A DNA stretch of 64,000 bases from Brevibacillus fluminis (GTDB lineage Bacteria; Bacillota; Bacilli; Brevibacillales; Brevibacillaceae). A program made the position numbers and the translations under genes. Under the pieces are notes generated by a model that did no database searches, was not told the DNA's origin, and saw nothing but the letters and a program-made list of their open reading frames with translations. The stretch spans positions 124,001 through 188,000 of the forward strand of contig NZ_RHHQ01000017.1 of the NCBI RefSeq assembly GCF_003710825.1. Direction: 5' to 3'. Shown piece after piece: positions 26,245 to 34,262 of this stretch (its first letter is position 1; every line of letters starts with the position of its first letter).

Positions 26245-27456
26245 ATGGCTAAAAATTTTAAAAATGTAGATGTTGCAACAAAGTCTGTATGGGCTGGTGA
26301 AGAAGAATATTTAGTTCACGGGGCTACCCAAGTCCCTGTTATGGTCAGTGTTGCTTATGGATACGACGATATGGACGAATGGTATGAGGTAGCAACGTAT
26401 AAGAAACATGGCCATATTTACGGACGTAATACCAACCCAACCGTTCAAGCTTTTGAAGACAAAGTGAAAATCTTGGAAGGAGCCGAGGCGGCAACAAGTT
26501 TTTCTACTGGTATGGCAGCGATCAGCAACACATTGTACACCTTCCTTCGACCGGGCGATCGCATCGTTTCCATAAAGGACACGTACGGTGGAACAAATAA
26601 AATTTTCACCGAGTTTTTACCGCAAATGGGTATTGAAGTCGTGCTTTGTGACACGGGTGAACATGAACAAATCGAAGCAGCAGTAGCAAATGGATGCAAA
26701 ATTTTATATTTGGAAACGCCTACAAATCCTACCGTGAAAATTACCGATATCGAACGGATGGCAGCTGCAGGTCATGCAGTAGGAGCATTGGTTGTAGTGG
26801 ACAACACGTTCGCTACACCAATTAACCAAAATCCACTTCAATTAGGTGCTGACTTGGTCCTCCACAGTGCCACAAAATTCCTTGGTGGGCATGCGGATGC
26901 ACTTGGCGGTGTGGTTTGCGGAGCGAAAGATTTGGTTAAGAAGATTTACCACTATCGTGAAATCAATGGAGCTACCATGGATCCTTGGGCAGCTTACCTG
27001 CTCTTAAGAGGAATGAAAACACTGAAACTTCGAGTTGAACAGCAAGAGAAGAACGCGAAGGCTATTGCGGAGTACTTGCAAACGAAGGATATTGTGGAAG
27101 CTGTTTACTATCCGGGATTAGAAACACACAAGCATCATGATATCGCGAAGAAGCAAATGCGTGGATTCGGAGGCATGTTAAGCTTTGCGGTGAAGGGCGG
27201 TATGGATTCAGTAAGAGTATTCCTGCCTAAATTGCAATTTGCAAACCGCGCGGCTAACCTTGGTGCGGTAGAAACGACTTATGGTCCTGCCCGTACCACA
27301 AGCCATGTAGAATGTACACCTGAGGAACGCGCAGCAGTGGGAATTCCTGAAGGCTTGGTTCGTCTCTCTTGCGGTATCGAAGATGCTAATGATCTCATTG
27401 CTGACTTGGAACAAGCTTTTGCCTTTCTTGAATCCAATTTGGAAGTGACCAAATAA
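26245..27456 (+). CDS. Cystathionine-gamma-synthase-family PLP enzyme, candidate canavanine gamma-lyase
   Basis: A 403-residue fold-type I PLP enzyme of the Cys/Met metabolism family. Visible motifs are YGRNTNPTVQAFEDKV, ATSFSTGMAAIS, DTYGGTNKIF, YLETPTNPTVKITDI and the PLP lysine K211 in SATKFLGGHADALGG. The YGGT stretch is CGS/CGL-like and lacks the YGCT of typical methionine gamma-lyase. It is followed by homoserine dehydrogenase and aldehyde dehydrogenase genes and linked to a B3/B4 editing-like protein and a LysP-like permease. That company fits canavanine gamma-lyase, which releases homoserine and hydroxyguanidine; a gamma-lyase for another O- or S-substituted homoserine is the alternative. 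RBS AGGAGG, ATG 26245. Confidence 0.75.
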   Translation: MAKNFKNVDVATKSVWAGEEEYLVHGATQVPVMVSVAYGYDDMDEWYEVATYKKHGHIYGRNTNPTVQAFEDKVKILEGAEAATSFSTGMAAISNTLYTFLRPGDRIVSIKDTYGGTNKIFTEFLPQMGIEVVLCDTGEHEQIEAAVANGCKILYLETPTNPTVKITDIERMAAAGHAVGALVVVDNTFATPINQNPLQLGADLVLHSATKFLGGHADALGGVVCGAKDLVKKIYHYREINGATMDPWAAYLLLRGMKTLKLRVEQQEKNAKAIAEYLQTKDIVEAVYYPGLETHKHHDIAKKQMRGFGGMLSFAVKGGMDSVRVFLPKLQFANRAANLGAVETTYGPARTTSHVECTPEERAAVGIPEGLVRLSCGIEDANDLIADLEQAFAFLESNLEVTK

Positions 27457-27528
27457 ATAAACCATTCGGGCAGACTGTATCGGTCTGCCCGTCGATTCTA
27501 GAGCAGAAGCGACAGGAGAGAATTTACT

Positions 27529-28569
27529 ATGGAACATCGTATTGCTTTACTAGGCTTTGGAGTCGTTGGCCAGGGACTGGCTGAAATTTTGCGAGACAAA
27601 AGTTACGCGTTACGTAGTGGTCTTGGTTTTGATGGTCTGATTGTGGCAATTTCTGATCCCATGAAAGGGTCGCTCTATCATCCGGAAGGGTTGGATCTGA
27701 GCCAGGCACTAAAAGCTGTAAAAGACACAGGAACACTGGATGCATATCCCGATACGCCTGGATTGATTCGTGGCTGGGATAGCTTTCAAACGATTCGGGA
27801 GAGCAATGCAGAGACAATTGTAGAAATTACGTTCACCGACGTAAAAACAGGACAACCAGCCATCGATCATTGTCGAGCAGCCTTTCAATGTCAGAAAAAC
27901 GTAGTGATGAGCAATAAAGGACCGGTTGCGTTAGCTTATCAGGAATTGTCACAGTTGGCGAAAGAAAAAGGGGTTCGTTGGGGTTATGAAGGAACAGTGA
28001 TGTCTGGAACTCCTGCTTTACGAATGCCGATCGTTGCCCTCGCCGGAAATGAAATAAGCGAAGTGAAAGGGATCTTGAACGGGACGACCAACTACATCCT
28101 CACGAAGATGGAAGAAGGTTACACATACGAAGATGCCCTAAAAGAAGCTCAGTCATTGGGTTATGCAGAAGCGGATCCAACAAGTGACGTTGAAGGATAT
28201 GATGCCCAGTATAAGGTTGTTATTTTAGCCAATGTGGTTATGAATACGCCGTTAAAACGGGATCAAGTATCATGCGATGGAATCAGTAGCCTCACACCAC
28301 AAGATATTGAATCGGCGAGGTCACAAGGGAAACGCTGGAAGTTAATTGGTCGTGCAAGAAAAGAAGGGGAACAGGTGGTGGCAAGTGTTGCACCAGAAAT
28401 GATTCCCGTAACGGATCCACTCGCTGGAATTATGGGTGCTACAAATGCGGTTACGTACGATTGCGATCTAGCGGGTCCGATTACCTTGGTTGGAGCTGGA
28501 GCAGGCCGTAAGGAAACCGGGTTTTCCATTCTTATTGACCTGATCAATATAGCACGAGAACAACTTTAG
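27529..28569 (+). CDS. Homoserine dehydrogenase, catabolic type without ACT domain
   Basis: A 346-residue NAD(P)-dependent homoserine dehydrogenase. The nucleotide site is LLGFGVVGQGLAE, the family motif is ILNGTTNYILT, the catalytic region is AEADPTSDVEGYDAQYK, and K130 lies in VVMSNKGP. It ends right after the catalytic core, without the ACT domain of the biosynthetic enzyme. That fits an uninhibited catabolic role oxidising homoserine to aspartate semialdehyde. It lies 72 bp after the PLP enzyme and 19 bp before the aldehyde dehydrogenase. RBS ACAGGAGAG precedes ATG 27529. Confidence 0.88.
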   Translation: MEHRIALLGFGVVGQGLAEILRDKSYALRSGLGFDGLIVAISDPMKGSLYHPEGLDLSQALKAVKDTGTLDAYPDTPGLIRGWDSFQTIRESNAETIVEITFTDVKTGQPAIDHCRAAFQCQKNVVMSNKGPVALAYQELSQLAKEKGVRWGYEGTVMSGTPALRMPIVALAGNEISEVKGILNGTTNYILTKMEEGYTYEDALKEAQSLGYAEADPTSDVEGYDAQYKVVILANVVMNTPLKRDQVSCDGISSLTPQDIESARSQGKRWKLIGRARKEGEQVVASVAPEMIPVTDPLAGIMGATNAVTYDCDLAGPITLVGAGAGRKETGFSILIDLINIAREQL

Positions 28570-28588
28570 AACGAAAGGAGAATGGAAG

Positions 28589-30040
28589 GTGGTTTTGTCT
28601 GTGAACACGAGTGTAAAGGGAAGAAAGATGCTGGTTGAAGGGCAATGGATGGAATGCGAACAGGTTATTGAAGTCCGCGATCCGAAAAACAATAGCTTGA
28701 TTGATACCGTTCCTGCCGCTACTGCTGAAGACATGCGTAAGGCGATTGAAGCAGCGAAGGAAGGGGTTAAAATCGCAGCCGAAATGCCTGTTCATGAACG
28801 GATTGCCGTCTTGAACAGAGCAGCTGATAGCATTCAAAGACGCAGCGAGGAATTCGCTACCATGATTGCTCGCGAGGGAAGCAAGACGATACGGGAAGCG
28901 CGAAAAGAAGTCAGACGTTGTGTCGAGACGCTTCGGATTAGTGCAGAAGAAGCGAGGCGGATTCATGGAGAGACGATTTCTTTTGACCAAATGCCAGGTA
29001 GCGAGAATCGGATCGGTTACTTCTATCGTTTTCCGATTGGATTAATCGCAGCGATCACACCGTTTAATGATCCATTAAACCTGGTGGCGCATAAAGTAGG
29101 ACCTGCTATCGCATCGGGCAATGCGATTATCGTCAAGCCTGCAGAAGCGACGCCGATCAGTGCGCTGCTGCTTGCTGAAGCATTTGATGAGGCTGGTTTA
29201 CCGCCAAAGGTTTTGAGTGTGATTACAGGAAACGTCAGTGAAATTGGAGATGTTTTAATCACCCATCCTGATGTGCGGATGATTTCCTTTACTGGTGGCT
29301 TGCAAGCAGGACAGGAAATTTTAAGTAAAGCGGGTTTGAAAAAGATAGGGATGGAGCTTGGTTCAAATTCTCCGGTCATTGTATTGAGCGATGCCGACCT
29401 CGATGAAGCGGTAGAAGCAAACGTTTCGGGCGCTTTTTGGGCTGCAGGCCAAAATTGTCTCGGCGTGCAACGGATCTATGTGGAAGAATCGATATTTCAA
29501 GAGTTTGCAGCCAAATTCATTGAACGCACCTTACAGTACCGTGTAGGTGACAAGCTGTCTGAATTGACGGATATGGGCCCCATGATCAGCGAACGTGCTG
29601 CGATCCGTGTAGAGAAATGGGTAAACGAAGCGATTGAAAAAGGCGCTACGCTGCTTTGTGGGGGACGCCGGGACGGAGCGTATTACATGCCAACCGTGCT
29701 GACGAATTTGCCGAGCGATTGTACACTTGCGGAAGAAGAAGTATTCGGACCGGTCGTTACCTTGCACCCCGTGTCGGATTTGGATGCTGCTATTCAACAG
29801 TCAAATCATGTAAACTTCGGGTTGCATGCTGGTATTTTTACCCGTGATTTAGACAAAGCATTTAAGGCGATTCGTCACTTAGATGTAGGAGGTGTTATGG
29901 TAAACGATAGCACTGACTACCGGATCGACGGAATGCCTTTCGGCGGTGTGAAGGGATCCGGTTTAGGCAGAGAAGGAGTTAAGTTCGCCATCCATGAAAT
30001 GACAGAACCCAAGGTAGTTTGCTTTAAGCTTTCAAAATAA
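28589..30040 (+). CDS. Aldehyde dehydrogenase, candidate aspartate-semialdehyde oxidase
   Basis: A 483-residue NAD(P)-dependent aldehyde dehydrogenase. The catalytic nucleophile is C290 in AGQNCLGVQR and the general base is E256 in GMELGSNSPV. PFNDPLNLVAHKVGPA and the C-terminal GGVKGSGLGREG are family marks. GTG 28589 is the start, 8 bases after AAAGGAG. Placed directly after homoserine dehydrogenase, it would oxidise L-aspartate semialdehyde to aspartate, feeding the carbon into central metabolism. Succinate-semialdehyde-type activity cannot be excluded. A terminator follows at 30058-30085. Confidence 0.82.
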   Translation: MVLSVNTSVKGRKMLVEGQWMECEQVIEVRDPKNNSLIDTVPAATAEDMRKAIEAAKEGVKIAAEMPVHERIAVLNRAADSIQRRSEEFATMIAREGSKTIREARKEVRRCVETLRISAEEARRIHGETISFDQMPGSENRIGYFYRFPIGLIAAITPFNDPLNLVAHKVGPAIASGNAIIVKPAEATPISALLLAEAFDEAGLPPKVLSVITGNVSEIGDVLITHPDVRMISFTGGLQAGQEILSKAGLKKIGMELGSNSPVIVLSDADLDEAVEANVSGAFWAAGQNCLGVQRIYVEESIFQEFAAKFIERTLQYRVGDKLSELTDMGPMISERAAIRVEKWVNEAIEKGATLLCGGRRDGAYYMPTVLTNLPSDCTLAEEEVFGPVVTLHPVSDLDAAIQQSNHVNFGLHAGIFTRDLDKAFKAIRHLDVGGVMVNDSTDYRIDGMPFGGVKGSGLGREGVKFAIHEMTEPKVVCFKLSK

Positions 30041-30057
30041 GTTCTAGTTTTTGTTAG

Positions 30058-30086
30058 AGGAGGGCACGTGATGCTCTCCTTTTTTG
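30058..30086 (+). terminator. Terminator of the gamma-lyase operon
   Basis: AGGAGGGCA pairs with TGCTCTCCT (one G-U) around a 5-base loop, then T5. Confidence 0.8.
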
Positions 30087-30113
30087 TTATCGCCAACCCT
30101 TACCCTATACATA

Positions 30114-30157
30114 TTGACTACAACACTCGAGAAATCTTCATACAGTTTTGCAGATGT
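30114..30157 (+). promoter_or_regulatory. Shared promoter/operator box, copy 2 (permease)
   Basis: TGACTACA (30115-30122), TTCATACA and TTTGCAGATGT (ending 30157) repeat the blocks at 25980-26022 with the same 35-bp offset. Here TTGACT-N19-CATACA gives a plausible promoter. The same regulator should control the permease and the catabolic operon. Confidence 0.6.
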
Positions 30158-30260
30158 ATCAAAATCAACATGGAATTACAATTTGGAAAGCAGAAAATTA
30201 GTATTCTGCAAATAGACCAGAGAAAACACAAGGCTAGAAGGAGAGGGTTTTAGCCATCTG

Positions 30261-30274
30261 TGGTAGCGCTTACA
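30261..30274 (+). promoter_or_regulatory. Cre-like site overlapping the permease 5' UTR
   Basis: TGGTAGCGCTTACA, 12 of 14 positions matching the cre consensus by eye, lies directly before the AAAAGGAGG ribosome site. CcpA control is possible. Confidence 0.35.
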
Positions 30275-30289
30275 AAAGGAGGAATAAAG

Positions 30290-31774
30290 ATGGAGCAATT
30301 GAATTTGACAACAGAATCAAACGTGACAGAGACAAAGTCAGAAGGAAGATTACATCGCACGCTAAAAACACGACATTTATCGATGATTGCACTTGGGGGA
30401 GCCATTGGTACGGGGCTGTTCCTGGCTAGTGGATCATCGATCAGTACAGCAGGAGCTGGTGGCGCGCTAGTGGCCTTTCTTGCAGTCGGTATCATGATTT
30501 ATTTTATGATGACGAGCTTGGGAGAAATGGCTACACTGATTCCCTCAGCAGGATCCTTTGATACGTATGCAACGAGATTTGTCGATCCAGCGTTAGGGTT
30601 TGCCATTGGCTGGAGCTATTGGGCAACTTGGGCTTTGACATTGCCTACAGAGCTTACTGCCGCTTCTTTGGTGATGAAATATTGGTTTCCCGATTCTTCC
30701 TCTTTTCTGTGGTGCTTCCTATTTCTTTCTCTGATGCTTTTGCTCAATGTTTTTTCGGCTAGAGGGTATGGTGAAGGTGAATATTGGTTCTCGATTATAA
30801 AGGTGGCTACCATCATCCTGTTTTTGATCGCCGGACTTGCCATGATCGTGGGAATTCTAGGTGGGAAAGCAGTTGGTTTTGAAAATTTTAATCTCGGTGG
30901 TACGCCATTTCACGGTGGTTTTGCTGCGATTTTCATAGTCTTTCTAGCAGCAGGATTTTCGTTTCAAGGAACGGAATTAGTTGGTCTTGCATCGGGTGAA
31001 GCAGAGAACCCGGAAAAAACGATACCCAAATCGATCAAGCAAACGTTTTGGCGAATTCTCATTTTTTATGTACTAGCGATCTTTGTCATTGGTATCCTCA
31101 TTCCTTATAATGATCCGAGTCTGCTGAATTCCAGCACGGATGTAGCAGTAAGTCCATTCACACTTGTTTTCAAGAGAGCTGGTCTCGCCGCGGCAGCTGC
31201 CGTCATGAATACGGTTATTCTCACAGCAGTGCTATCAGCTGGAAATGCATCCATCTATGCATCATCGCGTATGCTTTGGGCCTTGGCAAAAGAGGGGAAA
31301 GCCCCCCGTTGTTTTACAAAATTAAGCTCCAAAGGAGTTCCCTTGAATGCCATTTTCCTCGTTGTCATTGTTGGAATGCTTGCGTTTTTATCTTCCTTTT
31401 ATGGAAACGGTGTTGTTTATTCATGGTTAATCAGTGCTACTGGTTTAGTAGGATTCTATACATGGCTTGGGATTTCCATTAGTCATTACCGATTCCGCAA
31501 GGCGTATATCGCACAAGGAAGAGATCTAAACAAACTGGTTTACAAGGCAAAATGGTTCCCGTTTGGTCCTATCTTTTCGATCGTAATAAGCATCATGATC
31601 ATTCTTGGACAAAGCTATAGCTTTGCCACAAGTGGTGACTCCATTCCTTGGGGGGATTTTATTGCACCGTATTCTTCTCTCCCGATCTTCCTGGTGACTT
31701 GGATAGGGTATAAGTACATGAAAAAAACGAAGGTTGTTCCCTTAGAAGAGTGTGATTTTGAGTTTAAAGATTAA
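30290..31774 (+). CDS. LysP-like basic amino-acid permease (APC/AAT family)
   Basis: A 494-residue secondary transporter with about 12 membrane segments. The N-terminal LKTRHLSMIALGGAIGTGLFLASG and the segments SWGYW-like (here GWSYWATWALTLPTELTAASLVMKYWFPD) and GEAENPEKTIPKSIKQ resemble lysine permease LysP. Basic amino acid uptake is therefore likely, which suits canavanine, an arginine analogue. ATG 30290 follows AAAAGGAGG; a frame start at 30260 lies before that site. It has its own promoter box matching that of the gamma-lyase operon. Confidence 0.85.
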   Translation: MEQLNLTTESNVTETKSEGRLHRTLKTRHLSMIALGGAIGTGLFLASGSSISTAGAGGALVAFLAVGIMIYFMMTSLGEMATLIPSAGSFDTYATRFVDPALGFAIGWSYWATWALTLPTELTAASLVMKYWFPDSSSFLWCFLFLSLMLLLNVFSARGYGEGEYWFSIIKVATIILFLIAGLAMIVGILGGKAVGFENFNLGGTPFHGGFAAIFIVFLAAGFSFQGTELVGLASGEAENPEKTIPKSIKQTFWRILIFYVLAIFVIGILIPYNDPSLLNSSTDVAVSPFTLVFKRAGLAAAAAVMNTVILTAVLSAGNASIYASSRMLWALAKEGKAPRCFTKLSSKGVPLNAIFLVVIVGMLAFLSSFYGNGVVYSWLISATGLVGFYTWLGISISHYRFRKAYIAQGRDLNKLVYKAKWFPFGPIFSIVISIMIILGQSYSFATSGDSIPWGDFIAPYSSLPIFLVTWIGYKYMKKTKVVPLEECDFEFKD

Positions 31775-31790
31775 TGGTGAAATAACGATA

Positions 31791-31843
31791 AACAGCGGCT
31801 AGTCTAAGACTTTCTTATCAGGTCTTAGGTGGTCGCTGTTTTA
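31791..31843 (+). terminator. Terminator of the permease gene
   Basis: AACAGCG/CGCTGTT with an inner CTAAGAC/GTCTTAG stem, followed by a short T-rich stretch. Confidence 0.7.
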
Positions 31844-31851
31844 TTTGAATT

Positions 31852-31904
31852 TGACATGTTAATTTTATGGAAATTGTACCTTTTTTCATGTCAGAATGTA
31901 TATT
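31852..31904 (+). promoter_or_regulatory. Promoter with split inverted repeat, copy 1 (first PaiB gene)
   Basis: TGACATG (31852-31858) and CATGTCA (31887-31893) form an inverted repeat with 28 bp between arms. TTGTAC (31874-31879) and TATATT (31899-31904) are -35 and -10 candidates with a 19-bp spacer holding the right arm. The same layout recurs at 32807-32859. Confidence 0.6.
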
Positions 31905-32036
31905 ACTATTTGTGTTGACAAGGAGGTACTTGCGTTATATCCCAAAGCATTTAGAATGATGTCCAGGCTTTGCTTGCATGTAATGTAATCAAAATGAACA
32001 AGCTAGTACAATTCGTTATGAAGGAGAGCGGTAATC

Positions 32037-32657
32037 ATGTATATTCCTAAATATTACAAAGTGACAGATATAGATGAAATTAGAGAATTCATCGAAAAGA
32101 ACTCATTTGGTACGCTTGTAACAACAAAACAGGGAAAACCAATTGCTACGCATATACCATTGGAGCTAAGAAAAAATGGAGATGACTTCTATATTACGGG
32201 GCACATGGCCTATGGAAACCCACAATGGAAGACATTTGAAACCTGTGAGAGTGTACTCGTTATGTACCAAGGACCACATGCTTATATCTCGTCTTCTTGG
32301 TACGGGCATGAAAATGTTCCAACATGGAATTACCAAGCCGTACATGTATATGGCTCGGCTAGCATTCTCTCACAAGAGGAGCTAAAAGAAGATCTAAAGT
32401 TGCTGCTACAAAAATACGAGAACCATCGTGACAATCCTATTTTATGGGAAAAGCTTTCTCCCCAATTTCTAGAGGATGAAATAAAAGGCATCGTTGGTTT
32501 TAAAATAAAAGTGCAAGAAATTCAAGCAGCCTATAAACTAAGTCAAACTCGAAATGAAGCGGATTACCAAAATATCGTTCATAAATTGTCTGAAGAAGAA
32601 GATGCGAACGCGAAAGAATTGGCGAAAGTGATGAACAAAAGGATGACAGAAAAGTAA
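32037..32657 (+). CDS. PaiB-type FMN-binding split-barrel protein 1
   Basis: A 206-residue member of the PaiB/FMN-binding split-barrel family. Conserved stretches are MYIPKYY, ATHIPLEL, TGHMAYGNPQW, YQGPHAYISSSWY, VPTWNYQAVHVYG and GIVGFKIKV. PaiB itself is described as a negative transcriptional regulator in B. subtilis, but the fold is that of FMN oxidoreductases and no DNA-binding domain is visible. It is the first of three tandem paralogues inside the putative canavanine island; a redox role on hydroxyguanidine is a hypothesis. RBS AAGGAGAG, ATG 32037. Confidence 0.85.
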   Translation: MYIPKYYKVTDIDEIREFIEKNSFGTLVTTKQGKPIATHIPLELRKNGDDFYITGHMAYGNPQWKTFETCESVLVMYQGPHAYISSSWYGHENVPTWNYQAVHVYGSASILSQEELKEDLKLLLQKYENHRDNPILWEKLSPQFLEDEIKGIVGFKIKVQEIQAAYKLSQTRNEADYQNIVHKLSEEEDANAKELAKVMNKRMTEK

Positions 32658-32806
32658 AACCTTCCTTTGAAAGTTCCCCGTTTGCCCCTAGGGTAGACTT
32701 CAATCATTGAAGTTTGCCCTATTTTCATATTCACCAAAACCATGTTTAGCGTAAACTTATTATAAACGCTTTATATAAAAATAGTATTTTTCATTTGAGC
32801 TTCCTC

Positions 32807-32859
32807 TGACATATGCATTTGTTCGATATTGTACCTTTTTGTATGTCAACTTGTATATT
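32807..32859 (+). promoter_or_regulatory. Promoter with split inverted repeat, copy 2 (second PaiB gene)
   Basis: TGACATA (32807-32813) and TATGTCA (32842-32848) have the same 35-bp offset as copy 1, with a compensating change at the seventh position of both arms. ATTGTACCTTTTT and TGTATATTA are conserved between copies, and TTGTAC-N19-TATATT is preserved. Confidence 0.6.
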
Positions 32860-32905
32860 ATTATTTTTTAATCGGATATTTATACAAGATGAGAGGATGA
32901 TGATT

Positions 32906-33529
32906 GTGTACATTCCTAAGTACTATCGTATGGAACATGATAAGGCAGTTCAACTTATGAAATCGAACCCGTTTGCCTTACTGATTACTGTTGACGGATA
33001 TCGCCCATTGGCTACACATATCCCGTTGGAAATTCGTGAAGACGAAGGGAAAATCTATGCAACTGGGCACATTGCATACGGAAACATGCAGAAGAAAACG
33101 TTGGAAAATAATCGTGAGGTGCTGCTTGTTTTTCAAGGACCGCACGCTTACATTTCGTCAAGCTGGTATGAGATTGAAGAAGTTCCTACATGGGATTACC
33201 TCGCTGTACATGCGTATGGAACCGCACGAGTAATCAGTGGGGACGAACTGAAATCAGCTTTGGAAACGATGCTTGCACACTATGAGTCTCATCGTGAAAA
33301 TGGCCGGCTCTGGGATTCGTTTGACCTGGAGTTGCTAGAGAGTGAGATGAAAGGAATCGTTGGCTTTGAAATTGAAATCACCTCTATTCAAGGCGCAGCC
33401 AAAATGAGTCAGACTCATAGTGACACCGATTACAAATCAATTGTTGGAAAGCTTGAAAAATCGAATGAGCAAGGGGAAAACCAGGTTGCTCAGTGGATGC
33501 GTGAGCAACGAAAAGGGTTATTTACATGA
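32906..33529 (+). CDS. PaiB-type FMN-binding split-barrel protein 2
   Basis: A 207-residue paralogue of the preceding gene with ATHIPLEI, TGHIAYGN, FQGPHAYISSSWY, VPTWDYLAVHAYG and GIVGFEIEI. The start is taken as GTG 32906, 9 bases after GAGAGG and giving the family start (M/V)YIPKYY; ATGs at 32897 and 32900 are in frame but touch the ribosome site, and the open frame extends uselessly to 32813. It has its own promoter, which duplicates that of gene 1. Confidence 0.82.
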   Translation: MYIPKYYRMEHDKAVQLMKSNPFALLITVDGYRPLATHIPLEIREDEGKIYATGHIAYGNMQKKTLENNREVLLVFQGPHAYISSSWYEIEEVPTWDYLAVHAYGTARVISGDELKSALETMLAHYESHRENGRLWDSFDLELLESEMKGIVGFEIEITSIQGAAKMSQTHSDTDYKSIVGKLEKSNEQGENQVAQWMREQRKGLFT

Positions 33530-33575
33530 ATGACCTAATGATTACCTGTCAAAAATAGGATCGAGGCGATTTCAA

Positions 33576-34181
33576 ATGTATATCCCGGAGCATTTTACGA
33601 TGAAAGATGTAACTGCTGCGTACACTGTCATTCAGGAGAATAGTTTTGCAACACTGTTTTCCATTCATAATGGTATGCCCTTCGCGACGCATTTACCGTT
33701 GATGCTGAATAAAGAGAAAACCTATTTGTACGGACATTTTGCCCGTCCGAACCCGCAGTGGAATGATATTCAAAACCAGACAGTCCTAACCGTTTTTCAA
33801 GGTCCACATTGTTATATCTCTCCCTCTTGGTATGAGACTAATAGAGCAGTGCCAACATGGAATTATGTGACCGTTCATGTTTACGGTGCAGTTGAGCTAG
33901 TCCGGGATGAACACGAGTTAGTGAGTTCCTTGAATGAGCTGGTACTAAAGTATGAAGCACCTGACAGTTCTTACAGAATACAGGATGTTGATGCTGAATT
34001 TCTCAATGGTATGAACAAAGGCGTTCAAGGATTCAAAATCAAAATCGATCGGATTGAAGGGAAAGCAAAGATAAGTCAGAACCATTCCTTACGCAGACAA
34101 GAGCTCATTATCAAACAGTTGGAACAGATTCCAAATTCAAACGAGCAACAAATTGCCTCGTTGATGAAAGAGAACCTTTAA
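33576..34181 (+). CDS. PaiB-type FMN-binding split-barrel protein 3
   Basis: A 201-residue, more divergent paralogue: MYIPEHF, ATHLPLML, YGHFARPNPQW, FQGPHCYISPSWY, VPTWNYVTVHVYG, GVQGFKIKIDRIEG. The HFARPNPQW block resembles classical PaiB more than the other two do. It follows gene 2 by 46 bp without its own visible promoter and is probably co-transcribed with it and with the B3/B4 gene. Confidence 0.83.
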   Translation: MYIPEHFTMKDVTAAYTVIQENSFATLFSIHNGMPFATHLPLMLNKEKTYLYGHFARPNPQWNDIQNQTVLTVFQGPHCYISPSWYETNRAVPTWNYVTVHVYGAVELVRDEHELVSSLNELVLKYEAPDSSYRIQDVDAEFLNGMNKGVQGFKIKIDRIEGKAKISQNHSLRRQELIIKQLEQIPNSNEQQIASLMKENL

Positions 34182-34262
34182 AAGAGTACAAGCTTGGATT
34201 CACCAACCAAGTAGAAGCCCCGCGATTCTACCAGACAATAAAATGAAATGGAGAGATCGTTT

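Noticed and set aside
26245..27456. Assignment as methionine gamma-lyase or biosynthetic cystathionine gamma-synthase
   Set aside because: It lacks the YGCT motif of methionine gamma-lyase, and the homoserine dehydrogenase, aldehyde dehydrogenase and B3/B4 neighbours point to release of homoserine rather than methionine synthesis. Kept only as an alternative.
25842..32036. Guanidine riboswitch (classes I-III) in the island leaders
   Set aside because: The characteristic ACGR hairpin loops and ykkC core were looked for in the leaders at 25842-26244, 30041-30289 and 31775-32036 and not found.
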